From: Pseudomonas sp.
GTDB lineage: Bacteria; Pseudomonadota; Gammaproteobacteria; Pseudomonadales; Pseudomonadaceae
Length of the DNA: 6,344 bases
Assembly (NCBI GenBank): GCA_003488145.1
Contig: DNMQ01000358.1
Location: 1 to 6,344, forward strand
Direction of reading: 5' to 3'
Of this stretch, positions 1-5,248 are shown one piece after another. The notes beneath the pieces are model-generated. The model saw nothing but the letters and a program-made list of their open reading frames with translations, had not been told where the DNA came from and searched no databases. Within the stretch, counting starts at the first letter, position 1, and each line of letters starts with the position of its first letter. The position numbers and the translations under genes are program-made.

Positions 1-219
1 CCGAAGCGCCTGGGGCTGGACATGGTGATGGGCTGCTTCCTGCTGGCGATGGTGGTGGGCGGCGAGAAGAACCTGCGCATGCTGGTGATCTGGAGCGTTG
101 CAGCCGCTGCCTCGCTGCTCGCCTTCCGCTACCTGCCGGAGAACAGCCATGTGGTGGTGGGTGCCCTGGCCGGCGGCGCGACGGGGCTGCTGTGGAAGGA
201 GCACGCACGTGAATCTTGA
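1..219 (+). CDS. azlC: AzlC-family branched-chain amino acid exporter subunit, C-terminal part
   Basis: The window opens inside this gene. The frame runs from base 1 with no start of its own and ends at a TGA at 217-219, leaving about 72 C-terminal residues. They contain three hydrophobic stretches (around MVMGCFLLAMVVG, then a segment ending in FRYLP, then VVVGALAGGATGLLW), which fits the end of a multi-pass inner-membrane permease. AzlC proteins (E. coli YgaZ type) are about 230-250 residues long and work with the small partner AzlD (YgaH) to export branched-chain amino acids. Assignment rests on this hydrophobic tail and, mainly, on the overlapping downstream gene that looks like AzlD. The missing N-terminal two thirds carry most of the diagnostic sequence, so the substrate cannot be judged here. 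Confidence 0.72.
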   Translation, partial: PKRLGLDMVMGCFLLAMVVGGEKNLRMLVIWSVAAAASLLAFRYLPENSHVVVGALAGGATGLLWKEHARES

Positions 220-517
220 TGCGACGGGCGCCGGCGCGCTGGCCGTGGTGCTGGTCATGGCACTGGTGACCCTGGCGACGCGCTGGGGCGGCGTTTTCGT
301 CATGGCCTTCGTGCCCATCGGCGACCGCGTCCGGCAGTTCATCACCGCCATGTCTGGCTCGGTGCTGGTGGCGATCGTCGCGCCCATGGCGCTGCAGGGC
401 GACGCCGGCGCCCGTCTGGCGCTGCTGGCCACGGCGGCGACCATGCTGGTGCTGAAGAAACCGCTCCCGGCGATCGCTGCCGGTATCGCGGTGGCGGCGC
501 TGGTCAGGCAGTTCTGA
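209..517 (+). CDS. azlD: AzlD-family small subunit of branched-chain amino acid exporter
   Basis: Small integral membrane protein of 102 residues, the usual AzlD size, with about four hydrophobic segments (roughly residues 8-22, 48-63, 68-82 and 86-100). The T-x3-R element near residues 21-25 and the KKPLPAIAAG stretch near 83-92 resemble AzlD/YgaH proteins. I chose the GTG at 209 because a strong ribosome site AAGGAG at 196-201 lies seven bases upstream, and because it gives the 11-base overlap with the preceding azlC frame that is typical of this coupled pair. An in-frame ATG at 98 would put the start deep inside azlC and is unlikely. Known family role: forms a two-component exporter with AzlC in the inner membrane. 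No functional link to the uronate genes is apparent; this is probably a separate transcription unit that meets the regulator gene tail to tail. Confidence 0.85.
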   Translation: MNLDATGAGALAVVLVMALVTLATRWGGVFVMAFVPIGDRVRQFITAMSGSVLVAIVAPMALQGDAGARLALLATAATMLVLKKPLPAIAAGIAVAALVRQF

Positions 518-531
518 GCGCGACCGCTCAG
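514..531. terminator. Perfect hairpin shared by two convergent gene ends (possible bidirectional terminator)
   Basis: The sequence CTGAGCG-CGAC-CGCTCAG is a perfect 7-bp inverted repeat with a 4-base loop. The TGA stop of azlD (515-517) and the complement of the regulator's stop (528-530) sit in opposite arms and pair with each other. The genes converge with only ten bases between them. There is no run of T on either side, so a classical intrinsic terminator is not shown; it may act as an mRNA 3'-end stabiliser or a weak bidirectional terminator. Confidence 0.4.
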
Positions 532-1553
532 GCACTGCCGCGCTCGACCACCTCGAATCCCACATCCAGCCGCAACGGCGTGCGCGCCAGGGCGGGCTCG
601 GCGATGCGTGCCAGCAGAGCTTCGGCGACGGCGTTGCCGATGCGCGAACCGTCGATGCGCACCGTGGACAGCGGCGGATGGCAATGCGCGGCGCAGGACA
701 GGTCGCCAAAGCCCATCACCGCGAGGTCGTCCGGCACGCGCACGCCGCGGCTGGCGGCTTCGGCCAGCACACCCTGGGCCAGGGTGTCGGAGCTGCACAC
801 CACCACCTCGCCGGCCGCGCCCGCATCGAGCAGGCGGGCAAGACCCTCACGACCGACGGCGAGGGTCGCCGGTGCCGGCAGGAGCGCCGTGGCCAGCGGC
901 GCCACACCGTGCCCTGCCAGTGTCGCGATCAAGCTGTTGCAGCGGCGCAGGCCACGGGGATCGTCAAGGCTGACCAGCGATACGCGGCGGTAGCCCTTGC
1001 CCAGCAGATACTGCGCAACGGCCGCGCCAACCGCTTCATGGGAAAAGCCCACCAGCATGTCCAGCGGCTTGGCGCAGAGGTCCCAGGCTTCCACCAGCGG
1101 AATGCCGACACGCGCCAGGCGTTCGTGGCTGACCTGGCTATGCTCGGTACCGGTGAGCACGATGCCGTCCGGCCGGCGTCCGAGCACGGCCTCGAGCAGG
1201 CGTTCCTCCTGTTCGGCGCTGTAGCCGGTCAGCCCCAGCAGGGTCTGGTAGCCGGCGACGGCCAACCGCTCGGTCAATGCCTGAACGGTATCGGCGAAGA
1301 TGGAATTGGCGATGGTCGGCAGAAAGATCGCAACCAGTCGGCTGCGGCTGGACGCCAGCGAGCCGGCTGCCAGATTGGGCACGTAAGCGGTGGCTCGCAC
1401 CGCCTCCAGCACCCGCCGGCGCGTCGCCGGTGCCACTGCCTCGGGCCGACCGAGGGTGCGCGACACGGTGATCGGCGAAACACCGGCAACCCTGGCCACG
1501 TCGATCAGCGTCGGCGTGGCCCCTGCACGGGAACTGCTGCAGCGTTTGGCCAT
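528..1553 (-). CDS. LacI/GalR-family transcriptional regulator, GntR (gluconate) subtype
   Basis: DNA-binding repressor or regulator of 341 residues, normal for LacI proteins. Residues 16-34 form the helix-turn-helix (IDVARVAGVS, then PITVSRTL), followed by the hinge region near 57-68 (YVPNLAAGSLAS). The periplasmic-binding-like effector domain begins at VAIFLPTIANSIFAD (about 74-88) and ends with the VMGFGD and PPLSTVRID motifs. The stretch from SIFAD through GYQTLLGLTGY and ERLLEAVLGRRPDGIVLTG resembles E. coli GntR. The start at 1553 is preferred over in-frame ATGs at 1613 and 1622 because GGAG lies nine bases upstream and the family normally begins shortly before the helix-turn-helix. The usual hinge Arg (PNxxAR) is replaced by Gly here. 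It is transcribed divergently from the uronate operon, so it probably controls that operon with a sugar acid or aldarate as effector. The effector and operator are inferred, not shown. Confidence 0.9.
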   Translation of the reverse strand: MAKRCSSSRAGATPTLIDVARVAGVSPITVSRTLGRPEAVAPATRRRVLEAVRATAYVPNLAAGSLASSRSRLVAIFLPTIANSIFADTVQALTERLAVAGYQTLLGLTGYSAEQEERLLEAVLGRRPDGIVLTGTEHSQVSHERLARVGIPLVEAWDLCAKPLDMLVGFSHEAVGAAVAQYLLGKGYRRVSLVSLDDPRGLRRCNSLIATLAGHGVAPLATALLPAPATLAVGREGLARLLDAGAAGEVVVCSSDTLAQGVLAEAASRGVRVPDDLAVMGFGDLSCAAHCHPPLSTVRIDGSRIGNAVAEALLARIAEPALARTPLRLDVGFEVVERGSA

Positions 1554-1616
1554 CAATGTTATCTCCGCCGGGGTGCGGCTAGCGCAACGAACAGGGACAG
1601 GTTCTTTTTGCATGGT

Positions 1617-1636
1617 CATCATACAACTTCATGATG
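1617..1636 (-). promoter_or_regulatory. Putative -10 of the regulator gene within a small inverted repeat
   Basis: Reading leftward, TATGAT (complement of 1618-1623) matches the -10 consensus at five of six bases and would start RNA near 1611, giving a leader of about 58 bases before the preferred start codon. No good -35 lies 17 bases away, so the promoter is weak or activator-dependent. It is overlapped by the inverted repeat CATCAT (1617-1622) / ATGATG (1631-1636). A start of RNA here would exclude the ATG at 1622 and support the internal start at 1553. Confidence 0.3.
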
Positions 1637-1709
1637 CGCTGCGGTGCCTCGCCGTGTCATCCGCCCGCTGCCAGCGTTTGCGCCAAGAACGCCGTGCCAT
1701 CGCGCTTTA

Positions 1710-1725
1710 CAGGCGCGAGCGCCTG
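1710..1725. repeat. GC-rich inverted repeat in the divergent region
   Basis: CAGGCGC-GA-GCGCCTG is a perfect 7-bp inverted repeat (6 bp with a four-base loop if folded as RNA). It has no following T run, so it is not a terminator. It lies about 50 bases upstream of the operon -35 box and could be a protein site or a chance structure in GC-rich DNA. Confidence 0.3.
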
Positions 1726-1776
1726 GCATTTGCAGCAATGAGCGTGCACAAGGCGATAAATACGACTTTAAGCCTG

Positions 1777-1805
1777 TTGACATCCTTCGAAGCAGATGCT
1801 GATAT
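1777..1805 (+). promoter_or_regulatory. Sigma-70 type promoter candidate for the uronate operon
   Basis: A perfect -35 hexamer TTGACA (1777-1782) is followed after 17 bases by TGATAT (1800-1805), preceded by an extended -10 TG at 1797-1798. GATATT one base later, with 18-base spacing, is an alternative -10. The -10 is weak, but the -35 is ideal and the upstream stretch around 1753-1772 is A/T-rich. RNA would start near 1812, about 50 bases before the udh start. This is the best promoter for the rightward operon. Confidence 0.6.
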
Positions 1806-1814
1806 TTCTCGACA

Positions 1815-1826
1815 TGTCATATGACA
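1815..1826. promoter_or_regulatory. 12-bp perfect palindrome, putative operator
   Basis: TGTCATATGACA is a perfect palindrome, overlapped on its left by a second one, GACATGTC (1811-1818). It falls at about +3 to +15 relative to the predicted RNA start, where a bound repressor would block initiation or early elongation. Its centre is AT rather than the CG common in LacI-family operators, so the cognate protein may be the divergent regulator or another factor such as a GntR/FadR-type protein encoded elsewhere. Confidence 0.45.
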
Positions 1827-1838
1827 ACAGATGACTCC

Positions 1839-1849
1839 AAGAACAATAA
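1839..1849 (+). promoter_or_regulatory. AANAANAA motif (Hfq/Crc 'CA' motif) before udh
   Basis: The bases AAGAACAATAA hold two overlapping matches to AANAANAA, the A-rich site bound in Pseudomonas by Hfq with Crc to block translation during catabolite repression. The motif ends 14 bases before the udh ATG, next to a weak ribosome site (CAGG, 1853-1856), so occupation would cover the initiation region. Confidence 0.5.
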
Positions 1850-1863
1850 CGACAGGCACTCCG

Positions 1864-2679
1864 ATGACAACCACTCCGACACCCCCATTCGGCCGCCTTC
1901 TGCTCACCGGTGCAGCCGGCGGCCTCGGCAAGGAGCTGCGTGCACGCCTGCAGCCCTACGCCCGCATCATCCGACTGTCCGATATCGCGCCGATGGCCCC
2001 GGCAGCCGGCGAACACGAGGAGGTCGTGCCTTGCGACCTCGCCGACAAGGCGGCCGTGCATGCCCTGTGCGAAGGCGTAGATGCCATCGCCCATTTCGGC
2101 GGCGTCTCCGTCGAGCGGCCGTTCGAGGAAATCCTCGACGCCAATATCCGCGGTACCTTTCACATCTATGAAGCAGCCCGCCTGCATGGCATCAAGCGTG
2201 TGGTCTTCGCCAGCTCCAACCATGTGATCGGCTTCTACCCGCAGACCGAAACCCTGGACGCCCACACACCACGGCGCCCGGACGGCTACTACGGCCTGTC
2301 CAAGTCCTATGGCGAGGACATGGCGAGCTTCTACCACGATCGCTACGGCATCGAGACCGTCAGCATCCGCATCGGCTCCTCATTCCCCGAGCCGGCCAAC
2401 CACCGAATGATGAGCACCTGGCTGAGTTTTCGTGACCTCACCGAGCTGATGCGCTGCGCGCTGTTCACGCCAGCGGTCGGCCATACGGTGGTCTACGGCA
2501 TGTCCGCCAACCGTGATGTGTGGTGGGACAACCATCTGGCCGCGCACCTGGGCTTCGAGGCGCAGGACAGCTCCGAAGCGTTCCGCGACAAGGTCGAGCA
2601 GCAACCGCCTTACAGCGCCGACGACCCGGCCGGTATCTATCAGGGCGGCGCCTTCGTCGCGGCCGGCCCCTTCGACTGA
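1864..2679 (+). CDS. udh: Uronate dehydrogenase (NAD-dependent, SDR superfamily)
   Basis: Oxidises D-glucuronate or D-galacturonate at C1 to the aldarolactone with NAD+, the first step of oxidative uronate breakdown in the cytoplasm. The 271-residue product matches the family's usual length of about 265-275. It has the Rossmann motif TGAAGGLG (G16-x2-G19-x2-G22), an acidic residue after strand two for NAD binding (LSD, D40), the CDL element (D58), ASSNH near 116-120, and the catalytic YxxxK (Y143, K147) in YYGLSKSYGED. SIRIGSSFPEP (167-177), the WWDN stretch (220-223) and the ending YQGGAF..AGPF closely resemble known pseudomonad uronate dehydrogenases. I chose the ATG at 1864, which gives the MTTTP start seen in relatives; an in-frame ATG at 1831 would add 11 residues and has no ribosome site. 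It is the first gene of the operon, 40 bases ahead of the lactonase that uses its product. Confidence 0.93.
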   Translation: MTTTPTPPFGRLLLTGAAGGLGKELRARLQPYARIIRLSDIAPMAPAAGEHEEVVPCDLADKAAVHALCEGVDAIAHFGGVSVERPFEEILDANIRGTFHIYEAARLHGIKRVVFASSNHVIGFYPQTETLDAHTPRRPDGYYGLSKSYGEDMASFYHDRYGIETVSIRIGSSFPEPANHRMMSTWLSFRDLTELMRCALFTPAVGHTVVYGMSANRDVWWDNHLAAHLGFEAQDSSEAFRDKVEQQPPYSADDPAGIYQGGAFVAAGPFD

Positions 2680-2700
2680 TAGCCCCCTTCGCCCGCGTAC

Positions 2701-2708
2701 AACAACAA
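2701..2708 (+). promoter_or_regulatory. AANAANAA motif (Hfq/Crc 'CA' motif) before the lactonase gene
   Basis: AACAACAA matches the Hfq/Crc consensus exactly and ends 11 bases before the ATG at 2720. It belongs to the 12-base string TACAACAACAAA (2698-2709), which recurs unchanged before dctP. No strong Shine-Dalgarno is present (only AAAGAGA, 2707-2713), so the motif overlaps the likely ribosome-binding area. Confidence 0.55.
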
Positions 2709-2719
2709 AGAGAAACGCA

Positions 2720-3616
2720 ATGGCCAGTGAAGCTGAACTCATCGCCGACCTGCGCTGCGCCACCGGTGAAAGCCCGGTCTGGGTCGCCGCCGAACAGGCG
2801 CTGTACTGGGTCGACATCCCCAACCGCGAGCTGCTGCGCTGGAGCGCTGCCGACGGCCAGCTTTCCCGCTGGCAGGGCGAGCAGATGCTGGCCTGCATCG
2901 CCCGCCACGGCGACGGCTGGGTGGCCGGCATGGAGAGCGGCTTCTTCGCCCTGCAGACAGGCCCGGACGGCCGGCTCGACAGCCGCCCGTTGGCGACCAT
3001 CGATCACCAGCTGCCCGCGATGCGCATGAACGATGGCCGCTGCGATCGCCAGGGCCGCTTCTGGGCCGGCAGCATGGCGCTGGACATGGCCGCCGGGCAT
3101 CCGGTCGGCGCGCTGTACCGGCTCGATGACCAGGCCGCGCGCGGCCCGCTGGTGCCGCAGCTGGACGGCTTTATCGTGCCCAACGGCCTGGCCTTCAGCC
3201 CGGACGGGCGAACCATGTACCTGTCCGATTCGCATCCCGGCGTGCAGAAGATCTGGGCCTTCGATTACGACACCGACAGCGGCACGCCGAGCCGTCGCCG
3301 CCTGTTCGTCGACATGCTCGAGTACCCCGGCCGCCCCGACGGCGCCGCTGTGGATGCCGAGGGTTGCTACTGGATCTGCGGCAACGACGCCGGGCTGATC
3401 CACCGCTTCACCCCGGACGGCCGGCTGGATCGCTCCCTCGCCGTGCCGGTGAAGAAACCGACCATGTGCGCCTTCGGCGGGCCACGGCTGGACACGCTGT
3501 ACGTCACCTCGATCCGACCTGGCGGCGACCTCGCCGATCAGCCGCTGGCCGGCGGCCTGTTCGCGCTCAACCCCGGCGTCACCGGCCTCGAGGAGCCCGC
3601 CTTCACCCGGCACTGA
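2720..3616 (+). CDS. uxuL: SMP-30/gluconolactonase-family aldarolactonase
   Basis: Predicted to hydrolyse the glucaro- or galactarolactone made by uronate dehydrogenase to the open aldarate, using a divalent metal in a six-bladed beta-propeller. The 298-residue length is normal for the family. The metal ligands expected from SMP-30 structures are visible: E17 in GESPVW, N155 in VPNGLAFSPDG and D207 in GRPDGAAVD. The substrate-side pair R102 and N104 is seen in MRMNDGRCDRQGRFWAG. The start at 2720 puts GESP at the usual distance from the N-terminus; the longer open frame upstream overlaps udh. Its position directly after udh favours an aldarolactonase like UxuL of Pseudomonas syringae over a glucono-, arabino- or xylonolactonase, but sequence alone does not fix the substrate. 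The family and residues are seen; the exact lactone is inferred. Confidence 0.87.
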   Translation: MASEAELIADLRCATGESPVWVAAEQALYWVDIPNRELLRWSAADGQLSRWQGEQMLACIARHGDGWVAGMESGFFALQTGPDGRLDSRPLATIDHQLPAMRMNDGRCDRQGRFWAGSMALDMAAGHPVGALYRLDDQAARGPLVPQLDGFIVPNGLAFSPDGRTMYLSDSHPGVQKIWAFDYDTDSGTPSRRRLFVDMLEYPGRPDGAAVDAEGCYWICGNDAGLIHRFTPDGRLDRSLAVPVKKPTMCAFGGPRLDTLYVTSIRPGGDLADQPLAGGLFALNPGVTGLEEPAFTRH

Positions 3617-3622
3617 TCCACC

Positions 3623-3643
3623 CCGGGCCGCTCGCGGCGCCGG
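3623..3643 (+). other. Intercistronic GC hairpin between lactonase and dctP
   Basis: The arms CCGGGCCG (3623-3630) and CGGC-G-CCGG (3635-3643) pair over eight base pairs with one bulged G (3639) and a CTCG loop. It starts just after the lactonase stop and has no T run behind it. It may therefore be a processing or stability element rather than a terminator, in a 70-base gap inside the operon. Confidence 0.35.
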
Positions 3644-3665
3644 TCAAGCACTGCTGTTCACCTAC

Positions 3666-3673
3666 AACAACAA
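3666..3673 (+). promoter_or_regulatory. AANAANAA motif (Hfq/Crc 'CA' motif) before dctP
   Basis: AACAACAA is an exact match to the Hfq/Crc site and lies inside the repeated string TACAACAACAAA (3663-3674). It stands four bases before the strong ribosome site GGAG (3677-3680), so Hfq/Crc bound here would mask translation of the binding protein. Confidence 0.55.
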
Positions 3674-3686
3674 AACGGAGTTTTCC

Positions 3687-4661
3687 ATGAACCTCAAACG
3701 CAAGCTGCTTCTGGCCACACTTCCGCTAGCCCTCGGCCTGTCTTCGCTGGCACAGGCCGAGATGACCCTGAAGATCGCCGAGATCCACCCCGCCGGCTAC
3801 CCCACCGTGGTCGCCATGGAAAACCTGGGCAAGAAACTGGAAGCCGCCACCAACGGCGAGATCAAGTCGCGCATGTTCGCCGGTGGCGTACTCGGCTCGG
3901 AGAAGGAAGTGATCGAGCAGACCCAGATCGGCGCCGTCCAGCTGACCCGCGTCAGCCTCGGCTCGGTGGGCCCGGTGGTGCCGGCCACCAACGTGTTCAA
4001 CATGCCCTTCGTGTTCCGCGACGTCGACCATATGCGCAAGGTGGTCGACGGCGAGATCGGCCAGGAAATCCTCGACGCCATCACCAACTCGGACTTCAAC
4101 ATGGTCGGCCTGGCCTGGATGGAAGCCGGCAGCCGCAGCCTCTACACCAAGAAGCCGGTGCGCAGCCTGGATGACCTCAAGGGCATGAAGATCCGCGTGA
4201 TCGGCAACCCGCTGTTCATCGACACCCTCAACGCCATGGGCGCCAACGGCATCGCCATGGACACCGGCGAGATCTTCAGCGCCCTGCAGAGCGGCGTGAT
4301 CGATGGCGCCGAGAACAACCCGCCGACCCTGCTCGAGCACAACCACTTCCGCGCCGCCAAGTACTACACCCAGACCCATCACCTGATCCTCCCCGAGCCG
4401 CTGCTGATGTCCAAGACCACCTGGAACAAGCTCAGCCCCGAGCAGCAGGAGCTGGTCAAGAAGCTGGCCAAGGAAGCCCAGCTGGAAGAACGCGAGCTGT
4501 GGGTAGCCAAGGAAAACGCCAGCAACGAGAAGCTCAAGGCCGAGGGCGTCGAGTACATCGAAGTCGATACCAAGCCCTTCTACGACGCCACCGCCCCGGT
4601 CCGTGAGAAGTACGGCGCGCAGTTCGCCGAGCTGATCCAGCGCATCGAAGCCGTTCAGTAA
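3687..4661 (+). CDS. dctP: TRAP transporter periplasmic substrate-binding protein (DctP type), probable uronate binder
   Basis: Captures an organic acid in the periplasm and hands it to the DctQ-DctM membrane subunits. The 324-residue product has a clear signal peptide: a basic start (MNLKRK), a hydrophobic core and an AQA cleavage site, probably after A24. The mature protein follows the DctP pattern: an N-terminal strand (MTLKIAEIHP), GGVLGSEKEVIEQTQIGAVQL (64-85), the carboxylate-contacting Arg in DLKGMKIRV (R170), and GVIDGAENNPPTL (203-215). R150 in GSRSLYT is a second basic candidate for ligand contact. The ATG at 3687 has GGAG six bases upstream. The neighbours make glucuronate and/or galacturonate the likely ligand; this is inference from context. 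A 59-base gap with a strong hairpin separates it from dctQ, fitting separate control of the binding protein's abundance. Confidence 0.92.
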   Translation: MNLKRKLLLATLPLALGLSSLAQAEMTLKIAEIHPAGYPTVVAMENLGKKLEAATNGEIKSRMFAGGVLGSEKEVIEQTQIGAVQLTRVSLGSVGPVVPATNVFNMPFVFRDVDHMRKVVDGEIGQEILDAITNSDFNMVGLAWMEAGSRSLYTKKPVRSLDDLKGMKIRVIGNPLFIDTLNAMGANGIAMDTGEIFSALQSGVIDGAENNPPTLLEHNHFRAAKYYTQTHHLILPEPLLMSKTTWNKLSPEQQELVKKLAKEAQLEERELWVAKENASNEKLKAEGVEYIEVDTKPFYDATAPVREKYGAQFAELIQRIEAVQ

Positions 4662-4674
4662 CCCTCGCGCAAGC

Positions 4675-4705
4675 GCGCGGCGCCGGCCACCCGCCTGCGC
4701 CGCGC
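4675..4705 (+). other. Strong GC hairpin between dctP and dctQ
   Basis: GCGCGGCGC (4675-4683) and GCGCCGCGC (4697-4705) form a perfect 9-bp all-G/C stem with a 13-base loop. A smaller hairpin (CGCG-CAAG-CGCG, 4666-4677) overlaps its left arm and would compete with it. There is no T run, and the two membrane genes follow, so it is more likely an attenuating or 3'-stabilising structure favouring high dctP mRNA than a full terminator. Confidence 0.5.
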
Positions 4706-4720
4706 AACCGGTGAAGTCTC

Positions 4721-5248
4721 ATGAAAAACCTGGTTCTGGGCGTCAACGACGCCATATACCGCGCCTGCGTCATCGTCGCCGCCCTGGCGATCGTGGTCAT
4801 GGCGACGATCATTCCCTGGGGTGTGTTCAGCCGCTATGCACTGGGCCAGGGCCTCGGCTGGCCCGAGCCGATCGCCATCCTGCTGATGGTGCTGTTCACC
4901 TTCGTCGGCGCCGCCGCCAGCTACCGCGCCGGCGCGCACATGGCGGTCCAGGTGCTCAGCGAGCGCCTGCCGGCCGCGGCCCAGCCCTTTGTCACCCTGT
5001 TCGTGCGCCTGGCCATGGCCGCCATCGCCCTGTTCATGCTGATCTGGGGCTACAAGCTGTGCGTCGCCACCTGGAATCAGTACCTCAGCACCCTGACCTG
5101 GATGCGGGTCGGCATCAGCTATGCGCCGATTCCCCTGGGCGGCCTGATCACCCTGCTGTTCGTCATCGAGCAGCTGCTGTACGGCGACCAGAGCAAGCGC
5201 CGGGTCGTCGATTACGAAGCCCGCGAAGAGTCCAAGGAGTCCGTGTAA
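4721..5248 (+). CDS. dctQ: TRAP transporter small membrane subunit (DctQ type)
   Basis: Inner-membrane subunit of 175 residues with four predicted membrane segments (about 13-34, 49-67, 90-110 and 131-152), as is standard for DctQ. Typical family features are the conserved Trp-x-Glu in LGWPEP (W47, E49) and the R-x-G-x-H element in SYRAGAHMAV (R69, G71, H73). The C-terminus is a short charged cytoplasmic tail (KRRVVDYEAREESKESV). The ribosome site is modest (GGTGAAG ending four bases before the ATG), in contrast to the good one before dctP. Its TAA stop shares one base with the ATG of dctM (TAATG), so translation of the two membrane subunits is probably coupled. It forms the QM membrane complex that uses the sodium gradient in characterised relatives. 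Confidence 0.92.
   Translation: MKNLVLGVNDAIYRACVIVAALAIVVMATIIPWGVFSRYALGQGLGWPEPIAILLMVLFTFVGAAASYRAGAHMAVQVLSERLPAAAQPFVTLFVRLAMAAIALFMLIWGYKLCVATWNQYLSTLTWMRVGISYAPIPLGGLITLLFVIEQLLYGDQSKRRVVDYEAREESKESV

Larger units (their letters stand above)
1554..1863. promoter_or_regulatory. Divergent control region between regulator and uronate operon
   Basis: No gene is supported in these 310 bases; open frames here are short extensions or shadows. The part next to the regulator (to about 1730) is GC-rich, whereas about 1750-1850 is clearly more A/T-rich, as expected for a promoter. It holds the regulator's ribosome site, a -10 candidate for the regulator, a GC-rich inverted repeat, the operon promoter, a 12-bp palindrome and an A-rich motif ahead of udh, each listed separately. 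I found no clear CG-centred palindrome of the classical LacI-family type. Confidence 0.75.

Noticed and set aside
678..1634. Rightward open frame of 318 codons opposite the regulator
   Set aside because: The leftward frame has a full LacI-family domain order and a ribosome site; this one has no recognisable features.
1831..1863. Upstream in-frame ATG giving an 11-residue extension of udh
   Set aside because: No ribosome site precedes it, and relatives begin at the MTTTP sequence encoded from 1864.
1768..2337. Leftward open frame of 189 codons covering the start of udh and the promoter region
   Set aside because: It mirrors udh codons and would cross the operon promoter; no start signal or homology is evident.
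2465..3613. Leftward open frame of 382 codons across udh and the lactonase
   Set aside because: It spans the boundary of two well-supported genes on the other strand and shows only compositional sequence; a typical shadow frame in high-GC DNA.
3726..4382. Leftward open frame of 218 codons opposite dctP
   Set aside because: Rich in His, Val, Gly and Ala with no domain; dctP on the other strand has a signal peptide and family motifs throughout.
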